Shown: positions 27,987 through 38,037, counted from the stretch's first letter. The stretch: 64,000 bases of DNA from Hyphomicrobiales bacterium (GCA_003963405.1 RXIY01000031.1:1-64000); one strand, 5' to 3'. Numbers and translations are program-made. Notes: generated by a model from the sequence alone, not told the origin.

Positions 27987-30900
27987 ATGAAGATCGAGCG
28001 GCGCTACACCAAGTCGGGCGAGTCTCCTTACGCGTCCATCGAGTTCAAGACGACGAAGAGCGAGATCCGCAATCCCGACGGGTCGGTAGTGTTTTCGCTC
28101 GACAATATCGAGGTTCCCGCGCAGTGGAGCCAGGTCGCGGCCGACGTGCTGGCGCAGAAATATTTCCGCAAGGCCGGCGTGCCCGCGCGCCTCAAGCGCG
28201 TCGAGGAAAACGCCCTGCCCTCCTTCCTGTGGCGCTCGGTCCCCGATACGGACGCGCTCGCGCAACTGCCGAAGGGCGAGAGATACACGTCCGAGATTTC
28301 CGCCAAGCAGGTCTTCGACCGTCTCGCCGGCGCCTGGACCTATTGGGGCTGGAAGGGCGGCTATTTCGATACGGAAGAGGACGCCCAGGCGTTCAGCGAC
28401 GAATTGCGCTACATGCTCGCCATGCAGATGGCGGCGCCCAATTCGCCGCAATGGTTCAACACCGGCCTGCATTGGGCCTATGGCATCGACGGCCCGAGCC
28501 AGGGGCATTTCTACGTCGACTTCACCAATGGCAAGATGGTGAAGTCGAAGTCGGCCTATGAGCATCCGCAGCCGCACGCCTGTTTCATCCAGTCGATCGA
28601 GGACGATCTCGTCAACGACGGCGGCATCATGGATCTCTGGGTGCGCGAGGCGCGCCTGTTCAAATACGGCTCCGGCACCGGCACCAATTTCTCGAAACTG
28701 CGCGGCGAGAAGGAGAAGCTCTCGGGCGGCGGCTCCTCCTCGGGCCTCATGTCCTTCCTCAAGATCGGCGACCGCGCCGCGGGCGCGATCAAGTCGGGCG
28801 GCACCACGCGCCGCGCGGCGAAGATGGTCGTCGTCGACATCGACCATCCCGACATCGAGCAGTTCATCGACTGGAAGGTGAAGGAAGAAGAGAAGGTCGC
28901 GTCGCTCGTCACGGGCTCCAAGATCGTCAAGAAGCATTTGAAGGCGATCCTGCGCGCCTGCGTGAATTGCGAGGGGCCGGGCGACGACTGCTTCAATCCG
29001 GAGAAGAACCCGGCGCTCAAGCGCGAGATCAAGCTCGCGCGCCGAAGCGAGGTGCCGGACAATTACATCAAGCGCGTCATCCAGTTCGCCAAGCAGGGCT
29101 ACAAGGACATCCAGTTCGACACCTATGATACGGACTGGGACAGCGAGGCCTATCTCACCGTCTCGGGGCAGAATTCGAACAACTCCGTGCGGGTGACGGA
29201 CGACTTCCTGCGCGCTGTGGAGAACGACGGCGAGTGGTCTCTCATCAAGCGTCTCGACGGCAAGGTCTCGAAGGCCTTGAGGGCGCGCGACCTGTGGGAA
29301 AAGGTCGGTTATGCGGCCTGGGCCTCGGCCGATCCGGGCATTCAGTTCCACACCACGATCAACGACTGGCACACCTGCCCGGCGGGCGGTGAGATTCGCG
29401 CCTCCAATCCGTGCTCGGAATATATGTTCCTCGACGACACGGCCTGTAATCTCGCCTCGCTGAACCTGTTGCAGTTCCGCGATCCGGCGACGAAGCGCAT
29501 CGACGTCACGTCCTATGAGCACGCCGTGCGGCTCTGGACCATCGTGCTGGAAATCTCCGTACTGATGGCGCAGTTTCCATCCAAGGAGATTGCGCAACTG
29601 TCCTACGATTACCGCACGCTCGGCCTCGGCTTCGCCAATGTCGGCGGCCTGCTGATGTCATCCGGCGTCGCCTATGACAGCGAGGCGGGCCGCGCCATCG
29701 CGGGCGCGCTGTCGGCGATCATGACCGGCGTTTGTTACGCAACCTCCGCCGAGATGGCGAAGGAGCGCGGCCCCTTCGCGCGCTTCATGGAGAACCGCGA
29801 GGCGATGCTGCGCGTCATCCGCAACCATCGCCTCGCCGCCCATGGCGAGCGCGCGGGCTATGAGGGCCTGCATACGCTGCCGGTGCCGCTCGATTACGCC
29901 GCCTGCCCCGATCCCGTGCTGATGACTCATGCCGCGGCCGCCTGGGACAAGGCGCTCGCGCAGGGCGAGCTCTACGGCTATCGCAATGCGCAGGTCACGG
30001 TCGTCGCGCCCACGGGCACGATTGGCCTCGTCATGGATTGCGACACGACCGGCATCGAGCCCGATTTCGCGCTCGTCAAGTTCAAGAAGCTCGCCGGCGG
30101 CGGCTATCTCAAGATCGTCAATCGCGCCGTGCCGGAGGGCCTGCGCGCGCTCGGCTATCGTGAGAGCGAGATCGCGGAGATCGAGGCTTACGCCGTCGGC
30201 CACGCCTCGCTCGCCAATGCGCCGGCGATCAACACCGCCTCGCTGCGCGCCAGGGGCTTCACCGACGAGAAGCTCGCGGCGATCGAGGCGGCGCTGCCCT
30301 CCGCCTTCGACATCAAATTCGTCTTCAACAAATGGACGCTCGGGGCGGATTTCCTCACCGGCGCGCTGAAAGTGACGCCCGAGCAGCTCGACGACAGGAA
30401 TTTCGAACTCCTCTCGCATCTGGGCTTCTCGAAGCAGGACATCGAAGCAGCCAATGTGCATGTCTGCGGCGCGATGACGCTCGAGGGCGCGCCTTTCCTC
30501 AAGCGTGAACATTACGCCGTCTTCGACTGCGCCAACCCCTGCGGCCGCACCGGCAAGCGTTATCTCTCGGTCGACTCGCATATTCGCATGATGGCGGCGG
30601 CGCAGCCCTTCATCTCGGGCGCGATCTCCAAGACGATCAACATGCCGAATGAGGCGAGCGTCGAGGATTGCGAGCAGGCCTATCTCCTTTCCTGGCGCCT
30701 CGGCCTCAAGGCCAATGCGCTCTATCGCGACGGCTCCAAGCTCTCGCAGCCGCTGTCCGCGCAGCTCATTCAGGGCGACGACGACATCGACGCCGTGGAC
30801 GCGGTGGAGGAAGTCGTCGCGGCCAACATGCCGGCGCGCGCCGCGCATGTCGCGGAGCGCATCGTCGAGCGCGTCGTGCATCAGCTGGTGCGCGAGCGCG

Positions 30901-31619
30901 AGAAGCTGCCCGATCGCCGCAAGGGCTACACGCAGAAGGCGGCCGTCGGCGGCCATAAGGTCTATCTGCGCACGGGCGAATACGCCGACGGGCGCCTCGG
31001 CGAAATCTTCATCGACATGCACAAGGAGGGCGCCGCCTTCCGCAGCCTGATGAACAATTTCGCCATCGCGATCTCGCTCGGCCTGCAATATGGCGTGCCG
31101 CTCGAAGAATATGTCGACGCCTTCACCTTCACCCGCTTCGAGCCGGCGGGTCCGGTGCAGGGCAATGACGCGATCAAGAACGCGACGTCGATCCTCGACT
31201 ATGTGTTCCGCGAGCTCGCCGTCTCCTATCTCGGCCGCAACGATCTCGCCCATGTCTCGCCCGACGACATCGGCCATGACGTGCTCGGCAAGGGCGAGCA
31301 TGAGGGGAAGGCGCCGGAGGCGAATTCGGTCGTCTCGCGGGGTCTGCTGCGCTCCAAGACGGACCGGCTGATGGTCGTGCAGGGCGGCGCCGTCGCGCTG
31401 CGCGAGACGCCGGACATCGAGCACGAAGATTCCGATCTTTCCACGCTCGGCTGGACCGAGCCGACCAAGACCGTCCAGGGCGTCGCGGAGAAGCGCGCCG
31501 AGGCGCGGATGAAGGGATATGTCGGCGAGGCCTGCCCGGAGTGCGCCAATTTCACACTGGTGCGGAACGGGACGTGTCTAAAATGCGAGACGTGCGGAAG
31601 CACGACGGGATGTTCGTGA
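27987..31619 (+). CDS. nrdJ: Adenosylcobalamin-dependent (class II) ribonucleotide reductase
   Basis: Makes deoxyribonucleotides using a B12-derived radical, without oxygen. The 1210 residues are of the long alphaproteobacterial type. Visible parts are an N-terminal substrate region ([20 protein letters not shown]), the nucleotide loop [15 protein letters not shown], the finger-loop Cys in [41 protein letters not shown], and a C-terminal zinc-ribbon [10 protein letters not shown]...[14 protein letters not shown] that delivers the reducing Cys pair. The ATG at 27987 is the family start; the ORF is open upstream but that part is unrelated. NrdR boxes lie upstream. Confidence 0.96.
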   Translation: MKIERRYTKSGESPYASIEFKTTKSEIRNPDGSVVFSLDNIEVPAQWSQVAADVLAQKYFRKAGVPARLKRVEENALPSFLWRSVPDTDALAQLPKGERYTSEISAKQVFDRLAGAWTYWGWKGGYFDTEEDAQAFSDELRYMLAMQMAAPNSPQWFNTGLHWAYGIDGPSQGHFYVDFTNGKMVKSKSAYEHPQPHACFIQSIEDDLVNDGGIMDLWVREARLFKYGSGTGTNFSKLRGEKEKLSGGGSSSGLMSFLKIGDRAAGAIKSGGTTRRAAKMVVVDIDHPDIEQFIDWKVKEEEKVASLVTGSKIVKKHLKAILRACVNCEGPGDDCFNPEKNPALKREIKLARRSEVPDNYIKRVIQFAKQGYKDIQFDTYDTDWDSEAYLTVSGQNSNNSVRVTDDFLRAVENDGEWSLIKRLDGKVSKALRARDLWEKVGYAAWASADPGIQFHTTINDWHTCPAGGEIRASNPCSEYMFLDDTACNLASLNLLQFRDPATKRIDVTSYEHAVRLWTIVLEISVLMAQFPSKEIAQLSYDYRTLGLGFANVGGLLMSSGVAYDSEAGRAIAGALSAIMTGVCYATSAEMAKERGPFARFMENREAMLRVIRNHRLAAHGERAGYEGLHTLPVPLDYAACPDPVLMTHAAAAWDKALAQGELYGYRNAQVTVVAPTGTIGLVMDCDTTGIEPDFALVKFKKLAGGGYLKIVNRAVPEGLRALGYRESEIAEIEAYAVGHASLANAPAINTASLRARGFTDEKLAAIEAALPSAFDIKFVFNKWTLGADFLTGALKVTPEQLDDRNFELLSHLGFSKQDIEAANVHVCGAMTLEGAPFLKREHYAVFDCANPCGRTGKRYLSVDSHIRMMAAAQPFISGAISKTINMPNEASVEDCEQAYLLSWRLGLKANALYRDGSKLSQPLSAQLIQGDDDIDAVDAVEEVVAANMPARAAHVAERIVERVVHQLVREREKLPDRRKGYTQKAAVGGHKVYLRTGEYADGRLGEIFIDMHKEGAAFRSLMNNFAIAISLGLQYGVPLEEYVDAFTFTRFEPAGPVQGNDAIKNATSILDYVFRELAVSYLGRNDLAHVSPDDIGHDVLGKGEHEGKAPEANSVVSRGLLRSKTDRLMVVQGGAVALRETPDIEHEDSDLSTLGWTEPTKTVQGVAEKRAEARMKGYVGEACPECANFTLVRNGTCLKCETCGSTTGCS

Positions 31620-31640
31620 GATCACCGGTTGGCGCTGCAG

Positions 31641-31686
31641 TCCTCGTCCTTCGAGACCGCCGCCTGCGGCGGCTCCTCAGGATGAG
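31641..31686. repeat. REP-like palindromic element
   Basis: A 46-bp imperfect palindrome centred on GCCGCC-TGC-GGCGGC, with arms TCCTCGTCCTTCGAGA and its counterpart CTCCTCAGGATGAG. This is the form of the short dispersed palindromes common in Hyphomicrobiales genomes, usually 3' of genes. Here it lies just after nrdJ and could also help end its transcript. Copy number cannot be judged within the window. Confidence 0.6.
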
Positions 31687-31817
31687 AGTTGTCGCGTTAC
31701 AGCAAGAGCGTCGCAACGTTCCCTCTTGAAACCCCGCCGCCTCCGCTCCCTTTAAGGAAGCGGGAGCGCGGTTGGCCGGGAGCGTTGCGCTCGCGCCGTG
31801 CTCGCGGAGCACCGGAC

Positions 31818-32402
31818 ATGGAAACGCAAAAACCCCTCACCTCCGAACAGCGCGGCGAGGTGCGCGAGGTCGTCGGCGTGTTCGACAATCTCGACAAGCT
31901 GCAATCCGCGATTGACGATCTTCTCACCGACGGCTTCGACCAGACGACGATCAGCGTTCTCGCGCCGCAGACGGTCGTGCGCGAGGCCGTCGGCGACGAA
32001 AGCCTCTCGACGGAGCAGCTACGCGGCGATCTCAAGGCTCCCCATGGCGCCTATATCGACCCGGAAGCACGCAACGAGGCCAAGGCCGGGATCATCGGCG
32101 CGCTGTTCTACATCGGGGCGATCAGCGGCGCAGGCATGGCGCTGGCGGCGGGCGGCACGCTCGGCGCGGCCGTCGCGGCGGCGCTGGCGCTCGGCGGCGG
32201 CGGCGGGCTCATCGGCGCGACTCTCGCCCAGCTCATCGGCTCGGCAGAAGCCACATGGGTCAAGGCGCAGATGTCCCACGGCGGTCTCCTGCTGTGGGCC
32301 CGCGTCTGGGACGAGGCCAAGGAGAGAACAGCCGTCGGCATCATGGAGAAAAACGGCGGCCGCGACGTCCACGCCCAGACGGCCAGAGCCGCCGCCGCGT
32401 GA
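31818..32402 (+). CDS. Membrane protein with glycine-rich hairpin, stress-protein-like N-terminus
   Basis: A 194-residue protein. The first 80 residues (REVVGVFDNLDKLQSAIDDLL then DGFDQTTISVLAP) look like the general-stress GsiB/17M-type domain in which a regulatory alpha/beta fold precedes a membrane insert. Residues about 95-145 form a Gly/Ala-rich hydrophobic hairpin (AGIIGALFYIGAISGAGMALAAGG and LGGGGGLIGATLAQLIG). The C-terminal part, GGLLLWARVWDEAKERTAVGIM, is again soluble. The ATG at 31818 begins the conserved part. Function is unknown. Confidence 0.6.
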   Translation: METQKPLTSEQRGEVREVVGVFDNLDKLQSAIDDLLTDGFDQTTISVLAPQTVVREAVGDESLSTEQLRGDLKAPHGAYIDPEARNEAKAGIIGALFYIGAISGAGMALAAGGTLGAAVAAALALGGGGGLIGATLAQLIGSAEATWVKAQMSHGGLLLWARVWDEAKERTAVGIMEKNGGRDVHAQTARAAAA

Positions 32403-32599
32403 TCCGTACGCGAACCTGAGCATGATCGGCCGGGACAACCCCGGCCCCGACCCCGGCCGCGACGTCCGATCCCCGCTCAAGGCGGGCCGGGCGGGACGCG
32501 CCTCCATTTCGCCGCACCCCTCCCTTACCGCTCCGTCCGCGCTGGCCGACGCCGGCGCTGGAGGCGCGCAGCCTGCGCGCGCAGCAAAGGAGCGTTCTG

Positions 32600-32941
32600 T
32601 TGAAGCGTTTTGTGTTTGGAGTCGCCGCATTCGCCGCGCTGACATGCGGCGCGGAGGCGGCCTGGGTCGGCAAGGCTTCCTATTATTCGGGCCGGCGCAC
32701 CTCGAGCGGCGCCCACGTCGGCGCCTTTACCGCCGCCCATCGCACCCTCCCCTTTGGCTCCCAGGTGCTCGTCACCAACCTGAAGAACAACCGCTCGGTC
32801 GTAGTCGTCATCAATGATCGCGGCCCCTTCAGGGGCGGAAGGGTAATCGACGTCTCCACTGGCGCGGCGGACGCCCTCGGCTTCCGCTCGGCCGGCATAG
32901 CGGCGGTCAGGATCGAGCCGCTTGCGCTCGCCGAGCGGTAA
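32600..32941 (+). CDS. rlpA: RlpA-family lipoprotein-like septal protein
   Basis: A 113-residue exported protein with a signal peptide (RFVFGVAAFAALTCGAEAA) and a single double-psi beta-barrel. The family core is clear: GKASYYSGRRTSSGAHVGAF, AAHRTLPFGSQVLVTNL, VVVINDRGPF, and GRVIDVSTGAADALGF. Proteins of this type cleave or bind denuded peptidoglycan at the septum. The SPOR domain of longer RlpA members is absent. A TTG start at 32600 is used because AAAGGAG lies seven bases before it. Confidence 0.85.
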   Translation: MKRFVFGVAAFAALTCGAEAAWVGKASYYSGRRTSSGAHVGAFTAAHRTLPFGSQVLVTNLKNNRSVVVVINDRGPFRGGRVIDVSTGAADALGFRSAGIAAVRIEPLALAER

Positions 32942-32944
32942 AGC

Positions 32945-33799
32945 TCAGTAGCGCCACCAGAGGGCGGTGATCAGGCCGCGCTCGGCCGGGGCGTTGGCGC
33001 CGGCGGGCGCGGCCACGCCGCCGAGTTGCACGGACAGCGACGGTGTAGCGTCATAGACGACGCTCAACTGGAACTTCTGCTGCGCGAGCGCCGTCACGCC
33101 GCCACCGCGCGGGGCCATGGCCGAAAAGCTTTGCGCCATCAACGACAGCTTGTCGAAGGGACGGAGCCCCGCGGTCAGATCGAGGCGAATTTCGTCCCCA
33201 TTCTGCCCCCCGCTCCGAAATCCGAGTTGCCCATCGAGGAAGCCCGATACGCCGAAGAAGTTGTACGAGCGGCCGATCAGCAGACGCGCATCGACCTGTA
33301 CGGGATCGCGCATGTCGAGAAAGCGGCGCGCTTGCGGCGAGGCGGCGCGCAGCCGCCCCTCGACCGAAACGACGTAATCGCCGGACTCGAGCACCCGCAG
33401 CCGGGCGCCCACGGCGCCGAGCCCTAGCCCCTCATAATTCACGCCCCGGGGCGTCGGCGCATACAAGGGCATGCCGGCTTTGGCCTCTGATATAAGAAGG
33501 TCGAGCACGTCATAAGGCGCGGGCGCGCCGCGAAATTTCATGGCGTCCCCTTCGCCGACGAAGGTGAGCCAATCCGTCAACCCATGTTCGAGAGAGACGC
33601 GCGCCTCGAATTTCCGGTAGGGCGGCGTGGCGACGAGCCGGCCCGACGCGTCATAGGCGTTTCGGGCGCTGGCGAAGCCCGTCGCGATGATGAGCTGGCC
33701 TTTGCCTTCGGGATAAAGCCAGGCGCCGGCCTGCGCCGCCCGCGCGCAAGGGATCAGGGCGCTGAAGCAAATGAGCAGGCGCGTGAGCGCAGGACGCAT
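32945..33799 (-). CDS. Exported outer-membrane-like protein of unknown function
   Basis: A 284-residue exported protein: a signal peptide (LLICFSALIPCARAAQAGA) is followed by repeated amphipathic beta-strands and a closing aromatic residue in ALWWRY, the usual signal for outer-membrane barrel insertion. Motifs such as YPEGKGQLIIATGFASARNAY and LEHGLTDWLTFVGEGDAMKF suggest a transporter-like barrel of about ten strands. It converges with rlpA, whose stop lies 3 bp away. I do not recognise a named family with certainty. Confidence 0.6.
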   Translation of the reverse strand: MRPALTRLLICFSALIPCARAAQAGAWLYPEGKGQLIIATGFASARNAYDASGRLVATPPYRKFEARVSLEHGLTDWLTFVGEGDAMKFRGAPAPYDVLDLLISEAKAGMPLYAPTPRGVNYEGLGLGAVGARLRVLESGDYVVSVEGRLRAASPQARRFLDMRDPVQVDARLLIGRSYNFFGVSGFLDGQLGFRSGGQNGDEIRLDLTAGLRPFDKLSLMAQSFSAMAPRGGGVTALAQQKFQLSVVYDATPSLSVQLGGVAAPAGANAPAERGLITALWWRY

Positions 33800-34026
33800 G
33801 ACGCTAAGCCAATGGGCCGCGCAATATCGCGCAGCCGAAGGTTAAAGGCCACGCTCTAGCCTCACAAATCTTTTTTTCGTCTTATTCACGCCCTTTTGCA
33901 TCGGCGCCACAGCGTCCGCAATTTTTTCGGCCGGTAACCAAAGAGCAACCTGCGGCAGGCATAGTGAAGCGGTCTCGCGAATTAACGGTATGTTTTTCAT
34001 GAGTGTGGCGTAACGGAGTCGAAAAC

Positions 34027-34434
34027 ATGAAATCGCGGGATACGTTGGTCCGCCTGAAGCGTTTTCAGGCAGAGGAAAAGCGGCGGCGCATTGTTCAGCT
34101 CAATGCCATCATCGCCGAATTCACCCGCATGTCGAACGAGCTGGAACGCGAGATCGCAACCGAAGAACAGCGGGCCAATATCTCCGACCCCAATCATTTC
34201 GCCTATCCCACCTATGCCCGCGCGGCCCGCACGCGCCGGGAAAACATCATTGCCTCTCTCAACGATCTGCGCGGACAGCTCGCAGACGCCGAGGCGCAAT
34301 TCAAGGAAGCGAGCGATGATCTCGCCAAGGCGCAAAGCCAGGAAGCGCGCGACCGTGGCGCCGAGCGCCTGATCGACGTCGTCGCCGAGCGCCGCCAGGT
34401 CGAGATGCCGCTTGCCTATCGGCGGGGCGCATAA
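34027..34434 (+). CDS. fliJ: Flagellar export protein FliJ
   Basis: A 135-residue, almost wholly helical coiled-coil protein (LKRFQAEEKRRRIVQLNAII and the heptad stretch ending LAKAQSQEARDRG). FliJ sits in the type III export gate, escorts chaperones and works with the ATPase FliI. The insertion ANISDPNHFAYPTYARAARTRRENI is characteristic of alphaproteobacterial FliJ. The usual neighbour fliI is not in the window, so this copy is detached from its common operon. Confidence 0.75.
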   Translation: MKSRDTLVRLKRFQAEEKRRRIVQLNAIIAEFTRMSNELEREIATEEQRANISDPNHFAYPTYARAARTRRENIIASLNDLRGQLADAEAQFKEASDDLAKAQSQEARDRGAERLIDVVAERRQVEMPLAYRRGA

Positions 34435-34463
34435 AGGGCCTCGCCTCATCAGCACCGGTGGCG

Positions 34464-35024
34464 CTACAGCAGCCGCCAATGCAATCGTCCCCACGGCGCG
34501 CGCAACCAAAGGCCGGTGCGCGCGCGGGGCCTTGCCTCGACGGGCGTCCCGGCAACGAGCGCGCCGGCGATTTCGTCCACCGGAAAGGAAAATCGGCGCA
34601 ACAGAAGCAAAGCGCCCGGCCGCGCGGCGGCGACGAATGCCATTTCGTAGCGCGCGAGATCAACAATCCAGGCTGGCGAGGCCCCACGCTCGGCCAGGAG
34701 CGTCGCCAGGGCCGCGGCGTCGGCGCGATGACGCTCAGGCGCGGGCGGACCTTCGATCGCCTCGAAGAGAAGTGCGTCGAACGCCGGACCCAACGCCTTC
34801 GCCGTCAGCGGCAGCGCCTTGCGGGCGTCGAGGGCGCGCTTGCCCAGGAGGCTGCGGGCGAAATCCTCGACCTCGCGCCTGTCAAGCGCCGCCAGCGCCG
34901 CGGCCTCCGAATCGCTCAAACCGAAGCCTCGCGCCGTCTCCTGCGGCGCCTGGAAGAATGCGCGCCGCAGCCTGGCGTCGGTGAAGAGGCGCGCCAGCAG
35001 CGCCTGCGTCTGGCTCAGCGCCAT
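34464..35024 (-). CDS. DUF2063-type MNIO partner protein
   Basis: A 186-residue protein of the DUF2063 (HvfC/BufC) kind, the recognition partner of DUF692 enzymes. The N-terminal part, LLARLFTDARLRRAFFQAPQ then GLSDSEAAALAAL, forms a helical DNA-binding-like domain in family models. It follows the MNIO gene with a 10-bp overlap. In characterised systems the partner binds the precursor peptide and presents it to the iron enzyme. The C-terminal half (LRRFSFPVDEIAGALVAG) is less typical, so the call rests on context as well as sequence. Confidence 0.65.
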   Translation of the reverse strand: MALSQTQALLARLFTDARLRRAFFQAPQETARGFGLSDSEAAALAALDRREVEDFARSLLGKRALDARKALPLTAKALGPAFDALLFEAIEGPPAPERHRADAAALATLLAERGASPAWIVDLARYEMAFVAAARPGALLLLRRFSFPVDEIAGALVAGTPVEARPRARTGLWLRAPWGRLHWRLL

Positions 35025-35854
35025 CGGCCATGCGCCTCGAGCGCTCTGCGAGCGCGCGACACTTCTCCGAGCAACTCGCAGAATTCGGGCAGGCGTTCGT
35101 CACGTTCGAGAATGGCGCCCTTTACCGGCGCGCGCGACACGATGCGATCGTAGAGCGACCAGACGTCCTCGCTCGTCGCCGCGTCATGGCTGTCGATCAG
35201 CACGCCCTGCCGCCAGCGCCCGCCCGCGTAATGAATTTGCACGAGCCGGTCCCATGGCCACCGTTCGAAGGCGGCGTTCAGATCGACGCCGAAATTTACG
35301 CTGTTGGCGTAGAGATTGGCCACGTCGCAGAGCCAGCCGCAGCCCGTGCGCTCGAGGACGCGCGTGAGAAACTCCGGCTCATCCATCTCGGCCCCCGGCA
35401 CGCGCACGACGGTCGTGATGTTTTCCAGAAGCAGCGGCGCCTTTATGCGTTTTCGCACCGTCTCGACATTGCGCGCCACGGCGTCGATCGCCTCCTGCGT
35501 ATAGGGCAAGGCGGCGAGATGGCCGATATCGACGTCGCCCGCGCGGGTGAAGCAGAGATGTTCGCTCCACCAGGGCGGATCAATGCGCGCGATCAGCCCC
35601 GCGATTTTGTCGAGATAGACAGGATCGACGCCGTCCGCGCCGCCGATCGAAAGATCGAGCCCATGCGCAACGATCGGAAAATGCGTCCGGAGAAGCTCGA
35701 GCTCGGCGAGCTTCTCGGGCGAGGCGTCGAGATAATGGTCGGCGATGATCTCGAGAAAATCGACGTGCGAGCGGCTGGCGAAGAGGTCGGCGCGGAACTG
35801 CGGCCGATAGCCGAGGCCCGAGCCGAGCGCGTCAATTGCCGGCGTATCCGCCAA
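35015..35854 (-). CDS. MNIO (DUF692) multinuclear nonheme iron oxidase
   Basis: A 279-residue TIM-barrel enzyme of the family that includes MbnB and BufB, which modify Cys residues in ribosomal peptides. Iron-ligand motifs are in place: GLGYRPQFRADLF, DFLEIIADHYLD, HGLDLSIGG, WWSEHLCFTRAG, LLENITTVV, and WLCDVANLYANSVN. The frame opens at an ATG at 35956, deep inside the upstream gene. The TTG at 35854 is preferred because GGAGG lies five bases upstream and the length then matches the family. It overlaps the TIGR04222 gene by 23 bp. Confidence 0.82.
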   Translation of the reverse strand: MADTPAIDALGSGLGYRPQFRADLFASRSHVDFLEIIADHYLDASPEKLAELELLRTHFPIVAHGLDLSIGGADGVDPVYLDKIAGLIARIDPPWWSEHLCFTRAGDVDIGHLAALPYTQEAIDAVARNVETVRKRIKAPLLLENITTVVRVPGAEMDEPEFLTRVLERTGCGWLCDVANLYANSVNFGVDLNAAFERWPWDRLVQIHYAGGRWRQGVLIDSHDAATSEDVWSLYDRIVSRAPVKGAILERDERLPEFCELLGEVSRARRALEAHGRWR

Positions 35855-36758
35855 AATCGCCTCCGCCGCCGTCGCCGCATGAGCCGCCGCAGCTCGATCC
35901 GCAACTTCCGCCGCCGTCGCCCGAGGCCCGCTTGAAATGCTCGGCGAAGGCCGCATCCGGCGTGCCCTTGAGCACCGAGAAGCCGTAAAGGCCGATCAGA
36001 AAGAGCGACGCCCCCTCGAAGCCTCTCATGCCGTGCGACGACCCGAGCCGGACAAGCGCCGTGTCGAGGCGCGGCCGATAGGCGAGCTCCATCGCCTGCA
36101 GCCAGGCGCGCCCGCGCCGGCTGGCGTGGCTACGCGTCAGCACATAGGCGAGCGCGAAAAGCGCGAGGATCGAGGCGAGGCACAGAAAGACGAGATAGGA
36201 CACATTCGCGGGCCCCACCGTCAGGGCGACATAGATCTTCGCGCCAGCGAAGCCGACAAGCAGAAGCGCGCCAATGAGCTGCGCGCGGCGGCGCCAGATC
36301 TTCACCGATTCCGGCTTGATGAGGTCCTGCGCCGCGAGCCGCGCCCGCACGGGCTGGAGAAGCTTCAGCAGTTCGGCGCGCTTGGCGCGGTTGTCGAAGA
36401 GCTCATGCGCCTTCGGCTTCGACTGAATGGCGTCGAGCACCAAGGCCTCGATTGCGTCGAGTTCGCCCGGCTGTGGCTCCTTCGCCGTCGGGATGACGCG
36501 ATCCTCCTTGGCGAGTGCGGCATAGCCGCGCTGCACGAGGTCATAGACCACGGTGCGGACGACCTGATTGGCGCCGCCCTGCAGGAAAGCGATCTCGATG
36601 GCGTCCGGCTTCTCGGGAACAGGCGGCGGCGGACGGCTCCCGGTGTGATCGGCGAAATGGATCGCGAGCCAGGTCGCCGCGAGGACGATGATGGCCAGCG
36701 CCCCGAAGACGTTGAGAAACTCGGGACCGGGAAGATCGAGGAACGGGATGTTTTGCAA
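35832..36758 (-). CDS. TIGR04222-type membrane protein with Cys/Gly C-terminal tail
   Basis: A 308-residue membrane protein: one N-terminal helix (FGALAIIVLAATWLAIHFA), a cytoplasmic domain of about 130 residues, two further helices (LIGALLLVGFAGAKIYVALTV and LVFLCLASILALFALAYVL), then a long linker. It ends in a low-complexity tail with three Cys spaced by four, SCGSSCGGSCGDGGGGDFGG. This architecture matches the TIGR04222 family, whose members end in Cys/Gly tails and lie beside DUF692 enzymes. The tail is likely the substrate of the MNIO (inference). The gene begins 9 bp after ctaA. Confidence 0.78.
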   Translation of the reverse strand: MQNIPFLDLPGPEFLNVFGALAIIVLAATWLAIHFADHTGSRPPPPVPEKPDAIEIAFLQGGANQVVRTVVYDLVQRGYAALAKEDRVIPTAKEPQPGELDAIEALVLDAIQSKPKAHELFDNRAKRAELLKLLQPVRARLAAQDLIKPESVKIWRRRAQLIGALLLVGFAGAKIYVALTVGPANVSYLVFLCLASILALFALAYVLTRSHASRRGRAWLQAMELAYRPRLDTALVRLGSSHGMRGFEGASLFLIGLYGFSVLKGTPDAAFAEHFKRASGDGGGSCGSSCGGSCGDGGGGDFGGYAGN

Positions 36759-36767
36759 AGCTTCGCC

Positions 36768-37880
36768 TCAAATGGTTTCGAGATCGCCCACCAGCCGCCG
36801 CGCCTGAAGCGTCGCCACGGCCAGAACCCCCATTCCGAGGGCCTGATGCGCGAGCGCCAGCAGGAGATGCGGCGTCCCCGCGAAGGGCGGCTCGATGAGC
36901 AGCAGCGTCGCGACGCCGAGCGCGATCTGTCCGACGACATGGCCGAACAGGAGCACGGCGCCCTTGCGCGCGGCGCCGCCCGCATTCATCGCCGCATCGA
37001 CGAGATGGATGGCCGCGACGATGAAAATCACATAGGCGATCATCCGGTGGAAGAACTGCGCCGTCAGCGGCGTGTCGACGATGTTCGACCACCAGGGTTC
37101 GTTCGGCCACAAAACGTCGGCCGGCGGGATGAACGCCCCCGCGATCAGCGGCCAGGTGTTTTCGACAAGTCCCGCGCGCAACCCGGCGACGATGCCGCCC
37201 ATGAAAAGCTGAAGGAAGACGAGCGCGAGGATCGCAAGGGCCGTCGCCCGCAGCCGCCCTGCCCCGTCGTGCACGCTCGACGCCTTGCGCGGCCCGAGGC
37301 CGCCCGCGACCCAGAGACAGGCGGCGAAGATGAGCGCCGCAATGACCAGATGGATGGCCAGCCGCTCCTGCGCGACCTCTGTTCGATGGATGAGGCCGGA
37401 CGACACCATCCACCAGCCGACGCCGCCCTGCAGCGCGCCGAGCGCCAGAATGCCGATGAGCTTGGGCTTGACAGAAGCTGGGAGCTGTTTGGTGACCCAG
37501 AACCAGATGAGGGGAAAAGCGAAGACGACGCCGATCAGCCGGCCCAGCAGCCTGTGCGCCCATTCCCAGGCGTAGATATATTTGAACCCGGCCAGGTCCA
37601 TGTCCGGGAACAGCTCCTTGTACTGCGGGATCTTCTTGTAATCTTCGAAGGCCTGAAGCCATTCCTTTTGCGACAAGGGCGGAATGACGCCCGTGACGGG
37701 CTTCCATTCGACAATGGAGAGGCCCGATTCCGTCAGGCGCGTCGCGCCGCCGACCAGCACCATGAGCAAAACCAGCGCGGCCACGAGCCACAGCCAATTC
37801 CGCACCGCGACGGCGTTTTCTTCCGTCGCATGACGCCGCACCTCCGCCACGGGATGAGGAAAGAGAAGCCAGTCTTCCAT
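36768..37880 (-). CDS. ctaA: Heme A synthase, COX15/CtaA family
   Basis: Converts heme O to heme A for aa3-type cytochrome oxidase. The 370 residues make about eight membrane helices, with the family signatures GGATRLTESGLSIVEWKPVTG near residue 45, YAWEWAHRLLGRLIG (one heme-ligand His), GGVGWWMVSSGL, HLVIAALIFAACLWV and QFFHRMIAYVIFIVAAIHL (second His pair). The type 2 alphaproteobacterial sequence style is clear. It appears to lead an operon with the TIGR04222, MNIO and DUF2063 genes. Confidence 0.95.
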   Translation of the reverse strand: MEDWLLFPHPVAEVRRHATEENAVAVRNWLWLVAALVLLMVLVGGATRLTESGLSIVEWKPVTGVIPPLSQKEWLQAFEDYKKIPQYKELFPDMDLAGFKYIYAWEWAHRLLGRLIGVVFAFPLIWFWVTKQLPASVKPKLIGILALGALQGGVGWWMVSSGLIHRTEVAQERLAIHLVIAALIFAACLWVAGGLGPRKASSVHDGAGRLRATALAILALVFLQLFMGGIVAGLRAGLVENTWPLIAGAFIPPADVLWPNEPWWSNIVDTPLTAQFFHRMIAYVIFIVAAIHLVDAAMNAGGAARKGAVLLFGHVVGQIALGVATLLLIEPPFAGTPHLLLALAHQALGMGVLAVATLQARRLVGDLETI

Positions 37881-38037
37881 TGCGCCGCCCTGTGTTTCCT
37901 GACCCCGGCACTTAAGGGAAGCGGGCGAGTCTTGTCCACACCTCGCGGCGAAGCATGGGGGGCCGTTGGCTTTTTTGGCTGAACAGACGCCCCGCTGCGA
38001 GTAATGTTCGCTTCACGGATCGAATCAGGGGGGCAAG

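Noticed and set aside
27930..31424. Long antisense frames opposite nrdJ
   Set aside because: They mirror the nrdJ codon pattern and show only low-complexity Arg/Asp/Glu/Val sequence.
33978..34002. CtrA-type site before fliJ
   Set aside because: TTAA is followed after seven bases by TTTT and not TTAA, so only half the motif is present.
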